DNA of 43,142 nt from NCBI GenBank assembly GCA_964400685.1, contig CAYNVT010000025.1:1-43142 (forward strand), in the 5' to 3' direction. Shown piece after piece: positions 16,547-25,687 of this stretch; within the stretch, counting starts at the first letter, position 1, and each line of letters starts with the position of its first letter. The notes beneath the pieces were generated by a model, which saw only the letters and a list, made by a program, of their open reading frames with translations, had not been told where the DNA came from and did no database searches. The position numbers were made by a program, and so were the translations under genes. This stretch comes from DATCTV01 sp964400685. Its GTDB lineage: Bacteria; Desulfobacterota; Desulfomonilia; UBA1062.

Positions 16547-17563
16547 CTATTTCTTAAACCTTCCTGCAATTGTATTGCCGCAGTTCGAGCAGGCATTGCC
16601 CTTAAGCCTCATTTCAAGCACGGAAAAACCCATACGCCTCAGCACAATATTCCCGCATGAAGGACAGTAAGTGTTCTCGCTTGCCGTGCCCGGAACATTG
16701 CCCGTATAGACATAACGAAGGCCCTCGGCCAGACCCGCATCCCTTGCCTTTTCGAGTAAAGCGGGCGGAGTCGAAGGCGCCTTGTCATAACGGTAGCGAG
16801 GATAGTAGCGGCTTATATGCCAGGGAATGTCGGCGCTTATCGATTTGATAAACTGCGCTATGTCACGGACTTCTCCGTCACTGTCATTCTCCCCCGGGAT
16901 GAGAAGCGTTGTAATCTCTATCCATACGCCTGCCTCGTGGTATGCCTTTATCGCGTCAAGTACAGGGGCAAGCCTCGCTTTACAGAGTCTGCGGTAAAAC
17001 CGGTCGGTGAATGCCTTCAGGTCGATGTTCGCAGCATCCATCAGGCCGGGAAATTCTTTTTTTATTACATCCACAGATGTGAAGCCGTTTGATACGATTG
17101 TATTGAGGATGCCCTTTTCTCTTGCGAGCCTGGATATGTCCAGGACATACTCCATGAAAACCGTGGACTCTGTATAGGTATATGATATGCATTCGCAGTC
17201 ATGTTCCGCCGCTTCGCTTACGACTGTCTCCGGAAGCATTTCCCGGCCTGTTATCTTCCCTGTCTCGGCCGGATACTGGGAAATGTCGCTGTTCTGGCAG
17301 AACGAACATTTAAGGTTGCAGCCCACTGCTGCAATCGAGAATGCCTTTGAACCGGGAAGCACATGAAAGAGCGGTTTTTTTTCTATCGGGTCGATGCTCG
17401 CTGCAACTGCTTTTCCCCAGACAAGAGAATATAATACACCGCCCCGATTTTCGCGAACGCCGCAAATGCCTCTCGCCCCTTCTTTGATAATGCAGTTATG
17501 AGGGCAGAGCACGCATCTTACTGATCCGTCATCCCTCTTTGTCCAGAATCTGGCTTCTTTCAT
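16547..17563 (-). CDS. amrS: AmmeMemoRadiSam system radical SAM enzyme
   Basis: A 338-residue radical SAM protein with the CX3CX2C cluster GCNLKCSFCQN (Cys82, Cys86, Cys89). The N-terminal Cys set CVLCPHNC...GICGV (17, 20, 24, 34) and two C-terminal zinc-ribbon pairs (CPSCGN and CSNCGN) are typical of AmrS. AmrS usually occurs with AMMECR1 and MEMO1 homologues in a system of unknown chemistry; neither partner is in this window. It resembles pyruvate-formate-lyase activases in the SAM fold. The gene stands alone between ilvD and the M18 operon. Confidence 0.92.
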   Translation of the reverse strand: MKEARFWTKRDDGSVRCVLCPHNCIIKEGARGICGVRENRGGVLYSLVWGKAVAASIDPIEKKPLFHVLPGSKAFSIAAVGCNLKCSFCQNSDISQYPAETGKITGREMLPETVVSEAAEHDCECISYTYTESTVFMEYVLDISRLAREKGILNTIVSNGFTSVDVIKKEFPGLMDAANIDLKAFTDRFYRRLCKARLAPVLDAIKAYHEAGVWIEITTLLIPGENDSDGEVRDIAQFIKSISADIPWHISRYYPRYRYDKAPSTPPALLEKARDAGLAEGLRYVYTGNVPGTASENTYCPSCGNIVLRRMGFSVLEMRLKGNACSNCGNTIAGRFKK

Positions 17564-17580
17564 ATCCCCTGTTCAGATAT

Positions 17581-17705
17581 TCAGCTATTAAGCTGTTGAG
17601 CTGTTGAGCTGTTAAGCTGATAAGCAAAATCAAAATCATATCCAGATTTTAGCCTATCAGCTGCCTTTCTTATCCTTTTCCTGCTTAACAGCTTATCAGC
17701 TTCAA
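17581..17705. repeat. Repeat array of AGCTGNTNA units with inverted arms
   Basis: The left arm contains tandem variants of AGCTGTTGA, AGCTGTTAA and AGCTGATAA (17583-17625), and the right arm the complement (GCTTAACAGCTTATCAGC, 17683-17700). GCTGATAAGC (17616-17625) pairs perfectly with GCTTATCAGC (17691-17700). It fills most of the gap between ilvD and amrS. A related array lies at 42114-42183 and a single palindromic unit at 16442-16453, so this is a dispersed family in this genome. Confidence 0.75.
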
Positions 17706-17722
17706 GCTTATTAACTGTTTTT

Positions 17723-19381
17723 CTAATCCTTATACCTGGCGCCCTTGTCCGCAGAAAGGCTCATATCGGCGTATCGTTTCAGGATGCCGGTAAGCTTCTT
17801 CTTTTTGGGGCTGAATCCCTGCTTCCTCTTATCCAGTTCCTTTTGCGGCACAAGCAAATCCAGCTTTCGTGCAGGAATATCTATTGAAATAATATCCCCT
17901 TCTTTGATTAATGCAATAGGCCCTCCGAGTGCGGCCTCGGGCGAGACGTGCCCGATTGCCGCACCTTTTGTTCCTCCGCTGAAGCGCCCGTCCGTAATCA
18001 GCGCCACATCATGGTCAAGCCCCATTCCCACTATGTCCGCCGTGGGCGAAAGCATCTCCCTCATGCCGGGCCCGCCTTTAGGACCCTCGTATCGGATGAC
18101 GATAATATCACCCTTGTTTATTTTCCCCCCGAGTATGGCCTTTGATGCATCATGTTCAGAGTCGAAAACACGAGCAGGTCCTTTTCTCTTCATCATCTCG
18201 TAAGATACGCCGGACTGCTTGACAACAGCACCGTCAGGAGCAAGCGTTCCCTTCAGAATCGCTATACCACCCTCCTTGTGATAGGCGTTTTCGATTTTCC
18301 TGATGACATCCTCATCAAGGATCCTGGCATGGCGGAGGTTTTCCTTCATTGTTTTTCCCGTCGCAGTCATGACTTTCAGATTGACCCTCTTGAGTTCGGA
18401 AAGACGCTTGAGCACCCCCTGCACGCCGCCGGCTTTGTACAATTCTTCTATGTGGTGATGGCCGGCAGGCGACATATTGCATATATGCGGCACCTTGAGG
18501 CTCGTTTCATCGAAATCGGAAAGATCAAGTTCGATTCCCGCCTCATAGGCTATGGCAGGCACATGAAGAACCGTATTCGTTGAGCAGCCAAGTGCTACAT
18601 CAACGGTTATTGCGTTCAGGAAGGCGTCACGTGTGGCAATATCCCTGGGTTTGATATCCTTTTCGATAAGCTGCATCACCGCCATACCGGCTTTTTTCGC
18701 AAGCCGTATCCTCTCGGAATACACGGCCGGAATGGTGCCGTTGCCCGCAAGGCCCATGCCCAGCGCCTCGGTCAGGCAGTTCATGGAATTGGCGGTGAAC
18801 ATCCCGGAGCATGAACCGCATGTGGGACACGCGCAGTCTTCGAGTTCGTCAAGTTCGTTCTGTGCCATTGTGCCGGACCTTACCCTGCCGACACCTTCGA
18901 ACACGCTGATAAGGTCGACGCTTTTGCCGTTCATTACCCCTGCAAGCATTGGGCCGCCGGAAACGAAAATCGAAGGGATGTTAAGCCTCAGACAGGCCAT
19001 GAGCATGCCGGGCACTATCTTGTCGCAGTTGGGGATAAACACAAGGGCATCGAACGGATGGGCTCTGGCCATTATTTCGATGGAATCCGCAATCATCTCC
19101 CTTGAAGGCAGCGAATAATGCATGCCCTCGTGGTGCATGGCCAGCCCGTCACATACACCTATTACAGAAAATTCAAGAGGGGTGCCCCCGGCCATCCTTA
19201 CGCCCGCCTTTGCCGCAGCGGCTATCTGATTAAGGTGAATATGACCAGGAATGATTTCGTTTGCAGAATTCACTATCCCTACAAAAGGCCTTGCAATCTC
19301 TTCGTCAGTGAGTCCTATCGCCTTTAAAAGCGAACGGTGGCCGGCCTTTTCCGCGCCCTTTTTTATTAAATCGCTTCTCAT
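17723..19381 (-). CDS. ilvD: Dihydroxy-acid dehydratase
   Basis: A 552-residue Fe-S enzyme that dehydrates 2,3-dihydroxy-isovalerate and -methylvalerate in valine/isoleucine synthesis. Signatures are NSANEIIPGHIHL (38-50), FIPNCDKIVPGM (Cys119) and CPTCGSCSGMFTANSM (185-200), followed by GGCSTNT-like GCSTNT and the C-terminal ITDGRFSGGT and GHVSPEA. PGH at 45-47 is the E. coli-type sequence, rather than the PCN seen in many [2Fe-2S] relatives. ATG 19381 has GGAGG upstream. No other ilv or leu gene is adjacent, and no attenuator or T-box is visible in the 181-base upstream gap. Confidence 0.97.
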   Translation of the reverse strand: MRSDLIKKGAEKAGHRSLLKAIGLTDEEIARPFVGIVNSANEIIPGHIHLNQIAAAAKAGVRMAGGTPLEFSVIGVCDGLAMHHEGMHYSLPSREMIADSIEIMARAHPFDALVFIPNCDKIVPGMLMACLRLNIPSIFVSGGPMLAGVMNGKSVDLISVFEGVGRVRSGTMAQNELDELEDCACPTCGSCSGMFTANSMNCLTEALGMGLAGNGTIPAVYSERIRLAKKAGMAVMQLIEKDIKPRDIATRDAFLNAITVDVALGCSTNTVLHVPAIAYEAGIELDLSDFDETSLKVPHICNMSPAGHHHIEELYKAGGVQGVLKRLSELKRVNLKVMTATGKTMKENLRHARILDEDVIRKIENAYHKEGGIAILKGTLAPDGAVVKQSGVSYEMMKRKGPARVFDSEHDASKAILGGKINKGDIIVIRYEGPKGGPGMREMLSPTADIVGMGLDHDVALITDGRFSGGTKGAAIGHVSPEAALGGPIALIKEGDIISIDIPARKLDLLVPQKELDKRKQGFSPKKKKLTGILKRYADMSLSADKGARYKD

Positions 19382-19562
19382 ATTTTCCTCCAGGATTCTC
19401 TTGAAGCATCAACCTTTTTGTTCTTACCTTTCCGGTTACTAACCACACCTGACTTTAAACGGTTCAGAAGCACTTGACCTTACCTTTTTAAGTATTATTT
19501 TTTTCTCAGTACAACAAGTTTTTAATGATGAAGACTGTTAAATTTAATAATGGGAGGCATTC

Positions 19563-21404
19563 ATGGCAAACCGCTTCAGAGCGTTTCTTGTTTATTTGAT
19601 AATTTTCCTTTCATGTCTCATATACGGCTGTTCAAATTCCTCAAGCGATGATGTTGCAGCCACAGCCGCCGGAACAACGGAAGACACGACAAACAACCCT
19701 GAGATCGGCAGTTCTCCTCTTGATGTCACGGTAAGCCAGGGCGTTTTAAGAGGCAAAACAGACCGGCACGATACGCTTGCATGGCTGGGAATACCTTTTG
19801 CCAAACCTCCTGTAGGCGATCTCAGGTGGAGGGCCCCTAAGGAGCCTGAACCGTGGGAAGGGATAAGGGATGCCACAAAATTCTGCAGCTTCTGCACTCA
19901 ATACGGCAATTTCCTCTCCGAGACCGGGGCGGATACGCTCTCGGACATAACAGGCGACGGCAAGGTGACCGGCAGTGAGGACTGCCTGTTCCTGAATATA
20001 TGGAGGCCGGATACAAAAGAGACCAAACTGCCTGTTTATGTTTTCATATACGGCGGCGGCAACATAATCGGCAGGTCCGATGTGAGCATATATGACGGGG
20101 CCAGGGTTTCATCCGACGGCAATTTCGTTTTCGTGACAGTGAACTACAGGATAGGCTACCTGGGATGGTTCAGGCACCCCGCCCTCTTAACGGGCGATAA
20201 GCTTGACGATTCCGGCAATTACGGTACACTCGACATTATCCAGTCGCTTAAATGGATAAAACGGAACATCGCTGCATTCGGCGGCGACCCGGATAACGTG
20301 ACAATTTCCGGCCAGTCGGCAGGCGGCATCAATACACTGACCATGATGGTCTCGCCTCTTGCTGAAGGGCTGTTTAACAAGGCAATCGTCCACAGCGGGT
20401 TCAGCAATTCCTGCACAACGGAAAGCGCGGAAAAGAAAGCCCAGATGATGCTGGAAAGGCTGATCGTTAAGGACGGGCTTGCAGACAAGTCAGGGGCTGG
20501 TGATTTTCTGAAAGACAAATCAAATGAATGGATAAGCAATTATCTCCGCTCAAAGACCATAGAAGAAATATATCCTGCCGATAACTGCGGGCCATTTACT
20601 CTGCCTATGGACAGCATAACCGTAGTAGATGCCATGATGGGCGTTTATGAGGACGGCTATGTTGTGCCAAAGGCGCAGATAGACTGCATAAAGGAAGGCA
20701 ACTACAACAAGGTGCCGGTAATCATAGGTTGCACAAAGGAAGAGCTGAGGCTCCTCATATCCCAGCTGGTCTTCAACCCCAAGAGGCTGTGGGCCGCAAC
20801 CCAGGCATATGACCCGGACAATCCCAATTTTGACCTTAACAAGCTCATCGACCCGGTTTCATACCCGATACTTGCGCTTTACGGCCCTGCTACCTCGATC
20901 GGCCAGCTTTATATGGAAGGCTTCGGCGTCGATCAGACAGTAAGCGCGCTCAAGAAATGGCAGGATAATGTATGGGTCTATAAGTTCATGTGGGATGAAG
21001 AGCCCGAACCGTTTGATTTCTTCATCGGCGCAGGCCATGCAATGGACCTGCCTTTCGTGTTCGGGAACTTCATTACAGACAAGACGAGCCTCGCGTTCTT
21101 CGCATGGAACAAGGATAACCTTCCCGGGGCAGAGGCACTTTCCGCATACATGAGAAAATATTACGCCAACTTCGTACACTCAGGTGACCCCAACGGCGGC
21201 GGGCTGACGAACTGGACGACATGGTCGGAAACAAAAGGCGAACCGAAAAGGCTGCTGTTCAATGTAAAGGCGGATGCTGAGAGTAATGAAACCCCGGACA
21301 TAAAGATGTCCGCAGGGATGATAGAACCCGAACAGATCCCCGACCCGCAAAAGACATGGAACAGCATCATTAAAATGCTTCTGAGCGCCGCAGGTTTGAA
21401 GTAA
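19563..21404 (+). CDS. Type B carboxylesterase, predicted lipoprotein
   Basis: A 613-residue alpha/beta hydrolase of the carboxylesterase/cholinesterase family. Residues 1-23 form a lipoprotein signal (lipobox IYGC, Cys23), followed by a Ser/Thr/Asp-rich linker to about residue 50. The catalytic triad is readable: Ser252 in GQSAGG, Glu394 in CTKEELRLL and His492 in GAGHAMDLPFVFG; EDCLFLNIW and the oxyanion-hole YGGG are also present. Residues 128-140 (DITGDGKVTGSED) look like an EF-hand/dockerin calcium loop inserted before EDC. ATG 19563 has GGGAGG five bases upstream. Probably exported, hydrolysing ester substrates outside the cytoplasm; the substrate is unknown. Confidence 0.92.
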   Translation: MANRFRAFLVYLIIFLSCLIYGCSNSSSDDVAATAAGTTEDTTNNPEIGSSPLDVTVSQGVLRGKTDRHDTLAWLGIPFAKPPVGDLRWRAPKEPEPWEGIRDATKFCSFCTQYGNFLSETGADTLSDITGDGKVTGSEDCLFLNIWRPDTKETKLPVYVFIYGGGNIIGRSDVSIYDGARVSSDGNFVFVTVNYRIGYLGWFRHPALLTGDKLDDSGNYGTLDIIQSLKWIKRNIAAFGGDPDNVTISGQSAGGINTLTMMVSPLAEGLFNKAIVHSGFSNSCTTESAEKKAQMMLERLIVKDGLADKSGAGDFLKDKSNEWISNYLRSKTIEEIYPADNCGPFTLPMDSITVVDAMMGVYEDGYVVPKAQIDCIKEGNYNKVPVIIGCTKEELRLLISQLVFNPKRLWAATQAYDPDNPNFDLNKLIDPVSYPILALYGPATSIGQLYMEGFGVDQTVSALKKWQDNVWVYKFMWDEEPEPFDFFIGAGHAMDLPFVFGNFITDKTSLAFFAWNKDNLPGAEALSAYMRKYYANFVHSGDPNGGGLTNWTTWSETKGEPKRLLFNVKADAESNETPDIKMSAGMIEPEQIPDPQKTWNSIIKMLLSAAGLK

Positions 21405-21434
21405 GCATAGTCATAGAAGAGTATTGGGGAAGGC

Positions 21435-22010
21435 ATGAAAAAATATAAAACAGTTGTTCTAGCGTTATTGCTTTTATCTTCGCTTCTTCTTCCCGCTGTC
21501 TGCAGCAGCATGGATAAAGCCCCGGAAGGTCCGACGGCTATAGTCATAGACGATGAAACCGGCAAGCCTGTTGAAGGTGCTGTGGCAATAGCGATCTGGA
21601 GGGATGACAAGAAGGACTGCAACTTCATACAGGGGCTTCACGGCGGTTGTTTCGGGTTTAAAAAAGCCGAGGAGGTTGTTTCCGATAAAGACGGTAATAT
21701 ATACATCCCTGATTTCTGGAAGACTACAAAAGGCAAAGGCGGAACAGGCAGTATCTATGACCCTCGCCTTACGGTCTATAAGTTCGGCTATGTATGCTGG
21801 GACCAGCAGAGGATATTTCATCCCAAAAGCAGCTGGGAGGATCGCAAGGATTTCAACAGGGACAATAGGGTCGTGAGACTGAAGAAGTGGTCGGAGGGAA
21901 TGTCAAAAGAAAAGCATATGTATTTTGTTCTTGATGTTACCAATGGTGATTATTCAAAAACTGAAAAACATCTTTTTTTAAATACTTTTGAGAACAACAC
22001 TCAAAAGTAA
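21435..22010 (+). CDS. Secreted protein with carboxypeptidase-regulatory-like beta domain
   Basis: A 191-residue protein with a signal peptide (MKKYKTVVLALLLLSSLL, cleavage probably near Cys23). The segment VIDDETGKPVEGAVAIAIW (about 37-55) matches the start of a carboxypeptidase-regulatory-like (transthyretin-type) beta domain, and KDGNIYIPDF is the typical second half. The rest is not recognised. It follows the esterase by 30 bases and may share its transcript. A perfect 9-bp hairpin (ACTTTTGAG 21984-21992 with CTCAAAAGT 22000-22008) overlaps the stop codon; no T-run follows it. Confidence 0.7.
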   Translation: MKKYKTVVLALLLLSSLLLPAVCSSMDKAPEGPTAIVIDDETGKPVEGAVAIAIWRDDKKDCNFIQGLHGGCFGFKKAEEVVSDKDGNIYIPDFWKTTKGKGGTGSIYDPRLTVYKFGYVCWDQQRIFHPKSSWEDRKDFNRDNRVVRLKKWSEGMSKEKHMYFVLDVTNGDYSKTEKHLFLNTFENNTQK

Positions 22011-22027
22011 ATGAAAGAAAAACCAGA

Positions 22028-22051
22028 GGGGTCAGGTCTCAACAATTGACA
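22028..22051 (+). repeat. Left 24-bp inverted repeat
   Basis: Begins GGGGTCAGGTCTC and ends AATTGACA; an exact reverse complement of 23010-23033. Confidence 0.9.
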
Positions 22052-22108
22052 ATTCAGGCGAAATAGTAATACAGAAAGTTTATTAATTGATATGCTGGAG
22101 AGAAAGTT

Positions 22109-23029
22109 ATGTCGAGGCCGCTCAGAATAAGCTATCCCGGCGCATTTTATCATGTAACAAGCAGGGGTAATGAAAAGAAGAATGTTTTCTTAAGCGACCA
22201 GGACAGAAAGAAATTTATCGAGTATATCGAACCGGCAAATGAGAAATATGGTGCAATCATTCACTGCTACTGCCTGATGAGCAACCATTATCATTTGCTG
22301 CTGGAAACGCCTCGGGGAAATCTGCCCCGGATAATGCATCAGATAAACGCAAGCTATACGACCTATTTCAACTGCAAAAGATCAAGATCAGGACATCTGT
22401 TTCAGGGAAGATACAAGGCGATACTGGTAGACAAGGATGAATACATCATCGAGCTTTCAAGATATATTCACATGAATCCGGTAAGAGCGAAGATGATCGA
22501 GAACCCGTGGGACTACAAATGGTCCTCATGCAGCATCTATGTAGGAGCAAGAGAAGTGCCCGCATGGCTTGAGACCGGTGCTGTACTTGGTTCATTCGGC
22601 AAAGACCCATTCCGGGCCTATAAGGCGTTTGTGGTAAAAGAAAATGATTTTGAGCCTTACAGGTATGTCCATGCATCATCGATTCTTGGAAGCGAGGGAT
22701 TTTTAAGCCGGATACAAAAACATATCAGGGTAGAGAATTTCAGGGATGTAACGGCGTCGAGGAAGGCGGTTATGAAGCCGACATTGGAAATGATTACGAA
22801 AGCTGCGAACGATTTGCCCCGAAAGAACGATGCGAGGAAGATGTCGCTGTATCTTGCCCAGACATTGGGATATTCCCTAAGAGAGATAGGAGACTATTTT
22901 GACATGAAGCCAGCTGCCGTGAGTCAATCGAATCTGAGGTTCAAACAAGTAATGAAAAGGGATCCTAAAACCAGAAAAGCTGTGGATGAAATCAGGAAAA
23001 TACTGATTATGTCAATTGTTGAGACCTGA
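22109..23029 (+). CDS. REP-associated tyrosine transposase (RAYT), Y1/HUH family
   Basis: A 306-residue IS200-related transposase. The HUH metal motif is HYH (His60-Tyr61-His62 in SNHYHLLL), and the catalytic Tyr is probably Tyr119 in SRYIHMNPVRA. Family landmarks ITSRG-like VTSRGNEK and SGHLFQGRYKA are present. The C-terminal extension (about 244-278, SLYLAQTLGYSLREIGDYF) is a helix-turn-helix of the DnaA-C/sigma-4-like kind found in many RAYTs. RAYTs act on REP palindromes as single-strand nucleases and transposases. Its last six codons (encoding MSIVET and the stop) lie within the right inverted repeat, so coding and end sequence are fused. The gene is intact. Confidence 0.92.
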   Translation: MSRPLRISYPGAFYHVTSRGNEKKNVFLSDQDRKKFIEYIEPANEKYGAIIHCYCLMSNHYHLLLETPRGNLPRIMHQINASYTTYFNCKRSRSGHLFQGRYKAILVDKDEYIIELSRYIHMNPVRAKMIENPWDYKWSSCSIYVGAREVPAWLETGAVLGSFGKDPFRAYKAFVVKENDFEPYRYVHASSILGSEGFLSRIQKHIRVENFRDVTASRKAVMKPTLEMITKAANDLPRKNDARKMSLYLAQTLGYSLREIGDYFDMKPAAVSQSNLRFKQVMKRDPKTRKAVDEIRKILIMSIVET

Positions 23030-23033
23030 CCCC
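23010..23033 (-). repeat. Right 24-bp inverted repeat, overlapping transposase stop
   Basis: Begins TGTCAATTG and ends GAGACCTGACCCC; a perfect match to the left end in inverted orientation. It includes the transposase stop codon TGA at 23027-23029. Confidence 0.9.
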
Positions 23034-23124
23034 ATGAATGCACTTTTTATTACCTACAATCCATCGTCAGGGCAATGAATGCACCATCTGCAAGGCCGGG
23101 CACTTACAATCCTTCGTCAGGTCA
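23034..23124 (+). repeat. Imperfect direct repeat upstream of glycogen phosphorylase
   Basis: Two copies of a unit joining ATGAATGCAC to TACAATCCATCGTCAGGGCA, the second reading TACAATCCTTCGTCAGGTCA (18 of 20 bases alike). They lie directly after the transposon end and before the glgP start. It may be a remnant of duplication around the insertion or a duplicated regulatory leader. Confidence 0.5.
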
Positions 23125-23203
23125 TAAACAATCCATTCAAGTTTCTCCCTGTAAAAGACGAATAAAACCTTGGGCGTTTAATTCATACGATCGGAGCATG
23201 AAA

Positions 23204-25687
23204 ATGAAAAATGGAATCATCCGGAGAAATAAGGACAGGAAGGACACGGTAAGGTTCGGCCTCAGGCTCCAGGACCTGAGACAGGCGTTCGAAGACCAGA
23301 TGCTGTGCATGCAGGGCAGGCTCCTCCTGCAGCAGACCAGCATGAACGATGTCTTAATGGCGTTCTCCTATATCGTACGGGACAGGATGCTCAAACGCGA
23401 ATCTTCAAGCGTGATCGAAGACTTCAAGAAGGCCAACAAGATCGTGGCTTACTTTTCTGCAGAGTTCCTGGTGGGGCCGCAGCTCGGCAACAACCTGATC
23501 AATCTCGGCATATTCGACCAGATCAAGAACGCTTTGAAGGCTGAAGGATACAGCCTGAACTATATACTCAACCAGGAGCACGAGCCGGGCCTCGGAAACG
23601 GCGGACTCGGCAGGCTGGCATCATGCTATCTCGACTCGCTGGCCACGCTGAGGATCCCTGCAATCGGCTACGGCATAAGATACGAGTTCGGGATATTCGA
23701 CCAGTTGATCAAAGACGGCTGGCAGCACGAGGTGACCGACAAATGGCTGAAGGATGGCAACGCGTGGGAAATCCCGCGGCCGGAACTGGCTGCAAACGTC
23801 AAGATAAGCGGCCACACCGAATCCTACACGGATGAAAACGGAAGCTTCAGGGTGAGATGGGTCCCCCACCATGAAATAAGGGGCATTGCCTATGACATGT
23901 GGATACCCGGCTACAAGGTCTCAAATTCCAGCCTCATGAGGTTGTGGAAGGCCGAGGCGGCGGAGTCCTTCGATTTCCAGGCCTTCAACCACGGCGACTA
24001 CTATAAGGCTGTCGAGGACAAGATATATTCCGAAAACATCACCAAGGTGCTCTACCCCAACGACGAGAAATTTTCCGGCAAACAGTTGAGGCTCGCCCAG
24101 CAATATTTCTTCGTTACATGCTCGCTCCAGGACATGCTCGAGGCATTAAACGCCATGGAAATCCCGCCGGAGAAGTTCGACGCGATATGGGCGGTGCAGC
24201 TCAACGACACGCATCCGTCCATCGCGGTGGCCGAGCTGATGAGGCTTCTCGTGGACGAACACAATGTGGCATGGGACACTGCATGGAAGACCACCCTCAG
24301 GACGTTCTCATACACCAACCACACGCTGATGCCGGAGGCGCTCGAAAAATGGGACCTGGAACTTTTCAGCCATATACTGCCGAGACACATCGAGATCATA
24401 TACGAGATCAACCGCCGTTTCCTTGATGAGGTAAGGCGAAGGTTCCCCGGCGATGAGGAAAAGGTGAAGCGGCTATCCATCATAGACGAAACGGGAGGAC
24501 GCCACGTAAGGATGGCCAACCTTGCATGCATCGGCAGCCACAGGATTAACGGCGTTGCCGAGCTGCATTCCGAACTCGTAAAAACCCAGCTTCTGAAAGA
24601 TTTCTACGACATATGGCCGGAAAAGTTCATCAACATAACGAACGGCGTCACTCCCAGGAGATGGGTCCTCCTGAGCAATCCCAAAATGAGCAGTCTCATC
24701 ATGAAGTCCATAGGAAAATCCTGGGTGACCAGGCCCGAAGAGCTGAGAAAGCTCGAAACCATGGCCGATGACAGGGAGTTCCGCGAGGAATGGCGGAAGG
24801 TCAAGTACGACAACAAGTGCGGCCTTGCCAAGCTCATCAAGGAAAAGACCGGCATAGTTGTCGACCCCGCATCCATGTTCGACTGCCAGGTCAAGCGCAT
24901 ACACGAGTACAAGCGCCAGCACCTGAACGCCCTGAACATAATAACGCTCTACAACAGGCTTAAGAATGATCCGCACTTTGAGACAACGCCCCGCACGTTC
25001 ATCTTCGGCGGCAAGGCGGCCCCCGGTTACTATATGGCGAAGCTCATCATAAAGCTCATCAATTCCGTGGGCGAAGTCGTCAACAGCGACCCTGCAACGA
25101 AAGACATCCTGAGGGTGGTCTTCTTCCCGGACTTCGGTGTCAAATCCGGACAGAGAATCTATCCTGCGGCGGACCTCTCGGAACAGATATCAACCGCAGG
25201 GCTTGAGGCCTCTGGCACGGGGAACATGAAGTTCTCCTTTAACGGAGCACTTACTATCGGCACGCTCGACGGGGCGAATATAGAGATCAGGCAGGAGGTG
25301 GGTGAAGACAACTTCTTCCTCTTCGGCAATACCGCGGAAGAGGTGAAGAACCTCAAGGACGGCGGCTACAGTCCGCGGGAGTGGTATGAAAAGGACGCGG
25401 ACCTGAAAGAGGCCATAGACATCATAGGTTCGGGATCTTTTTCCGGAGGCGACAAGGAGCTCTTCAAGCCCCTTATCAGCAATCTTCTCGATTATGACAA
25501 CTTCATGCTGTTGGCCGACTACAAGTCATACATCAACTGCCAGGACAGGGTTTCCGCAGCATACACGGACGCAGAGAACTGGAGCAGGATGTCGGTGCTC
25601 AACGTGGCCAGGATGGGCAAATTTTCTTCAGACCGCTCCATAAGAGAGTACTGCAAATACGTCTGGGGCATAAAGACGCCGAAATGA
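23204..25687 (+). CDS. glgP: Glycogen/starch phosphorylase
   Basis: An 827-residue PLP-dependent alpha-glucan phosphorylase (GT35) releasing glucose 1-phosphate from glycogen. Family blocks include YFSAEFLVGPQLGNNL, EPGLGNGGLGRLASCYLDS, NDTHPSIAVAELMR, NGVTPRRW, the KRIHEYKRQ phosphate-site region and the PLP site EASGTGNMKFSFNGALTIGT with Lys676. ATG 23204 is chosen because GGAG lies seven bases before it; the open frame extends 43 codons upstream but that part is unlike the family and runs through the direct repeat next to the transposon. The downstream gene overlaps its stop by four bases. Confidence 0.96.
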   Translation: MKNGIIRRNKDRKDTVRFGLRLQDLRQAFEDQMLCMQGRLLLQQTSMNDVLMAFSYIVRDRMLKRESSSVIEDFKKANKIVAYFSAEFLVGPQLGNNLINLGIFDQIKNALKAEGYSLNYILNQEHEPGLGNGGLGRLASCYLDSLATLRIPAIGYGIRYEFGIFDQLIKDGWQHEVTDKWLKDGNAWEIPRPELAANVKISGHTESYTDENGSFRVRWVPHHEIRGIAYDMWIPGYKVSNSSLMRLWKAEAAESFDFQAFNHGDYYKAVEDKIYSENITKVLYPNDEKFSGKQLRLAQQYFFVTCSLQDMLEALNAMEIPPEKFDAIWAVQLNDTHPSIAVAELMRLLVDEHNVAWDTAWKTTLRTFSYTNHTLMPEALEKWDLELFSHILPRHIEIIYEINRRFLDEVRRRFPGDEEKVKRLSIIDETGGRHVRMANLACIGSHRINGVAELHSELVKTQLLKDFYDIWPEKFINITNGVTPRRWVLLSNPKMSSLIMKSIGKSWVTRPEELRKLETMADDREFREEWRKVKYDNKCGLAKLIKEKTGIVVDPASMFDCQVKRIHEYKRQHLNALNIITLYNRLKNDPHFETTPRTFIFGGKAAPGYYMAKLIIKLINSVGEVVNSDPATKDILRVVFFPDFGVKSGQRIYPAADLSEQISTAGLEASGTGNMKFSFNGALTIGTLDGANIEIRQEVGEDNFFLFGNTAEEVKNLKDGGYSPREWYEKDADLKEAIDIIGSGSFSGGDKELFKPLISNLLDYDNFMLLADYKSYINCQDRVSAAYTDAENWSRMSVLNVARMGKFSSDRSIREYCKYVWGIKTPK

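Larger units (their letters stand above)
22028..23033 (+). mobile_element. RAYT-type transposon-like element with perfect 24-bp terminal inverted repeats
   Basis: A 1006-base unit: left inverted repeat, a short leader, one transposase gene, and the right inverted repeat. The two 24-base ends are exact reverse complements, each with GGGGTCAGGTCTC outermost and AATTGACA innermost. The element lies between the small secreted-protein gene and glycogen phosphorylase. No short target duplication is obvious outside the repeats, as expected for Y1-type elements, which do not duplicate target sites. Confidence 0.75.

Noticed and set aside
19382..19562. T-box or leader-peptide attenuator for ilvD
   Set aside because: No run of Ile, Val or Leu codons, no T-box sequence and no terminator/antiterminator pair could be found in the 181-base gap.
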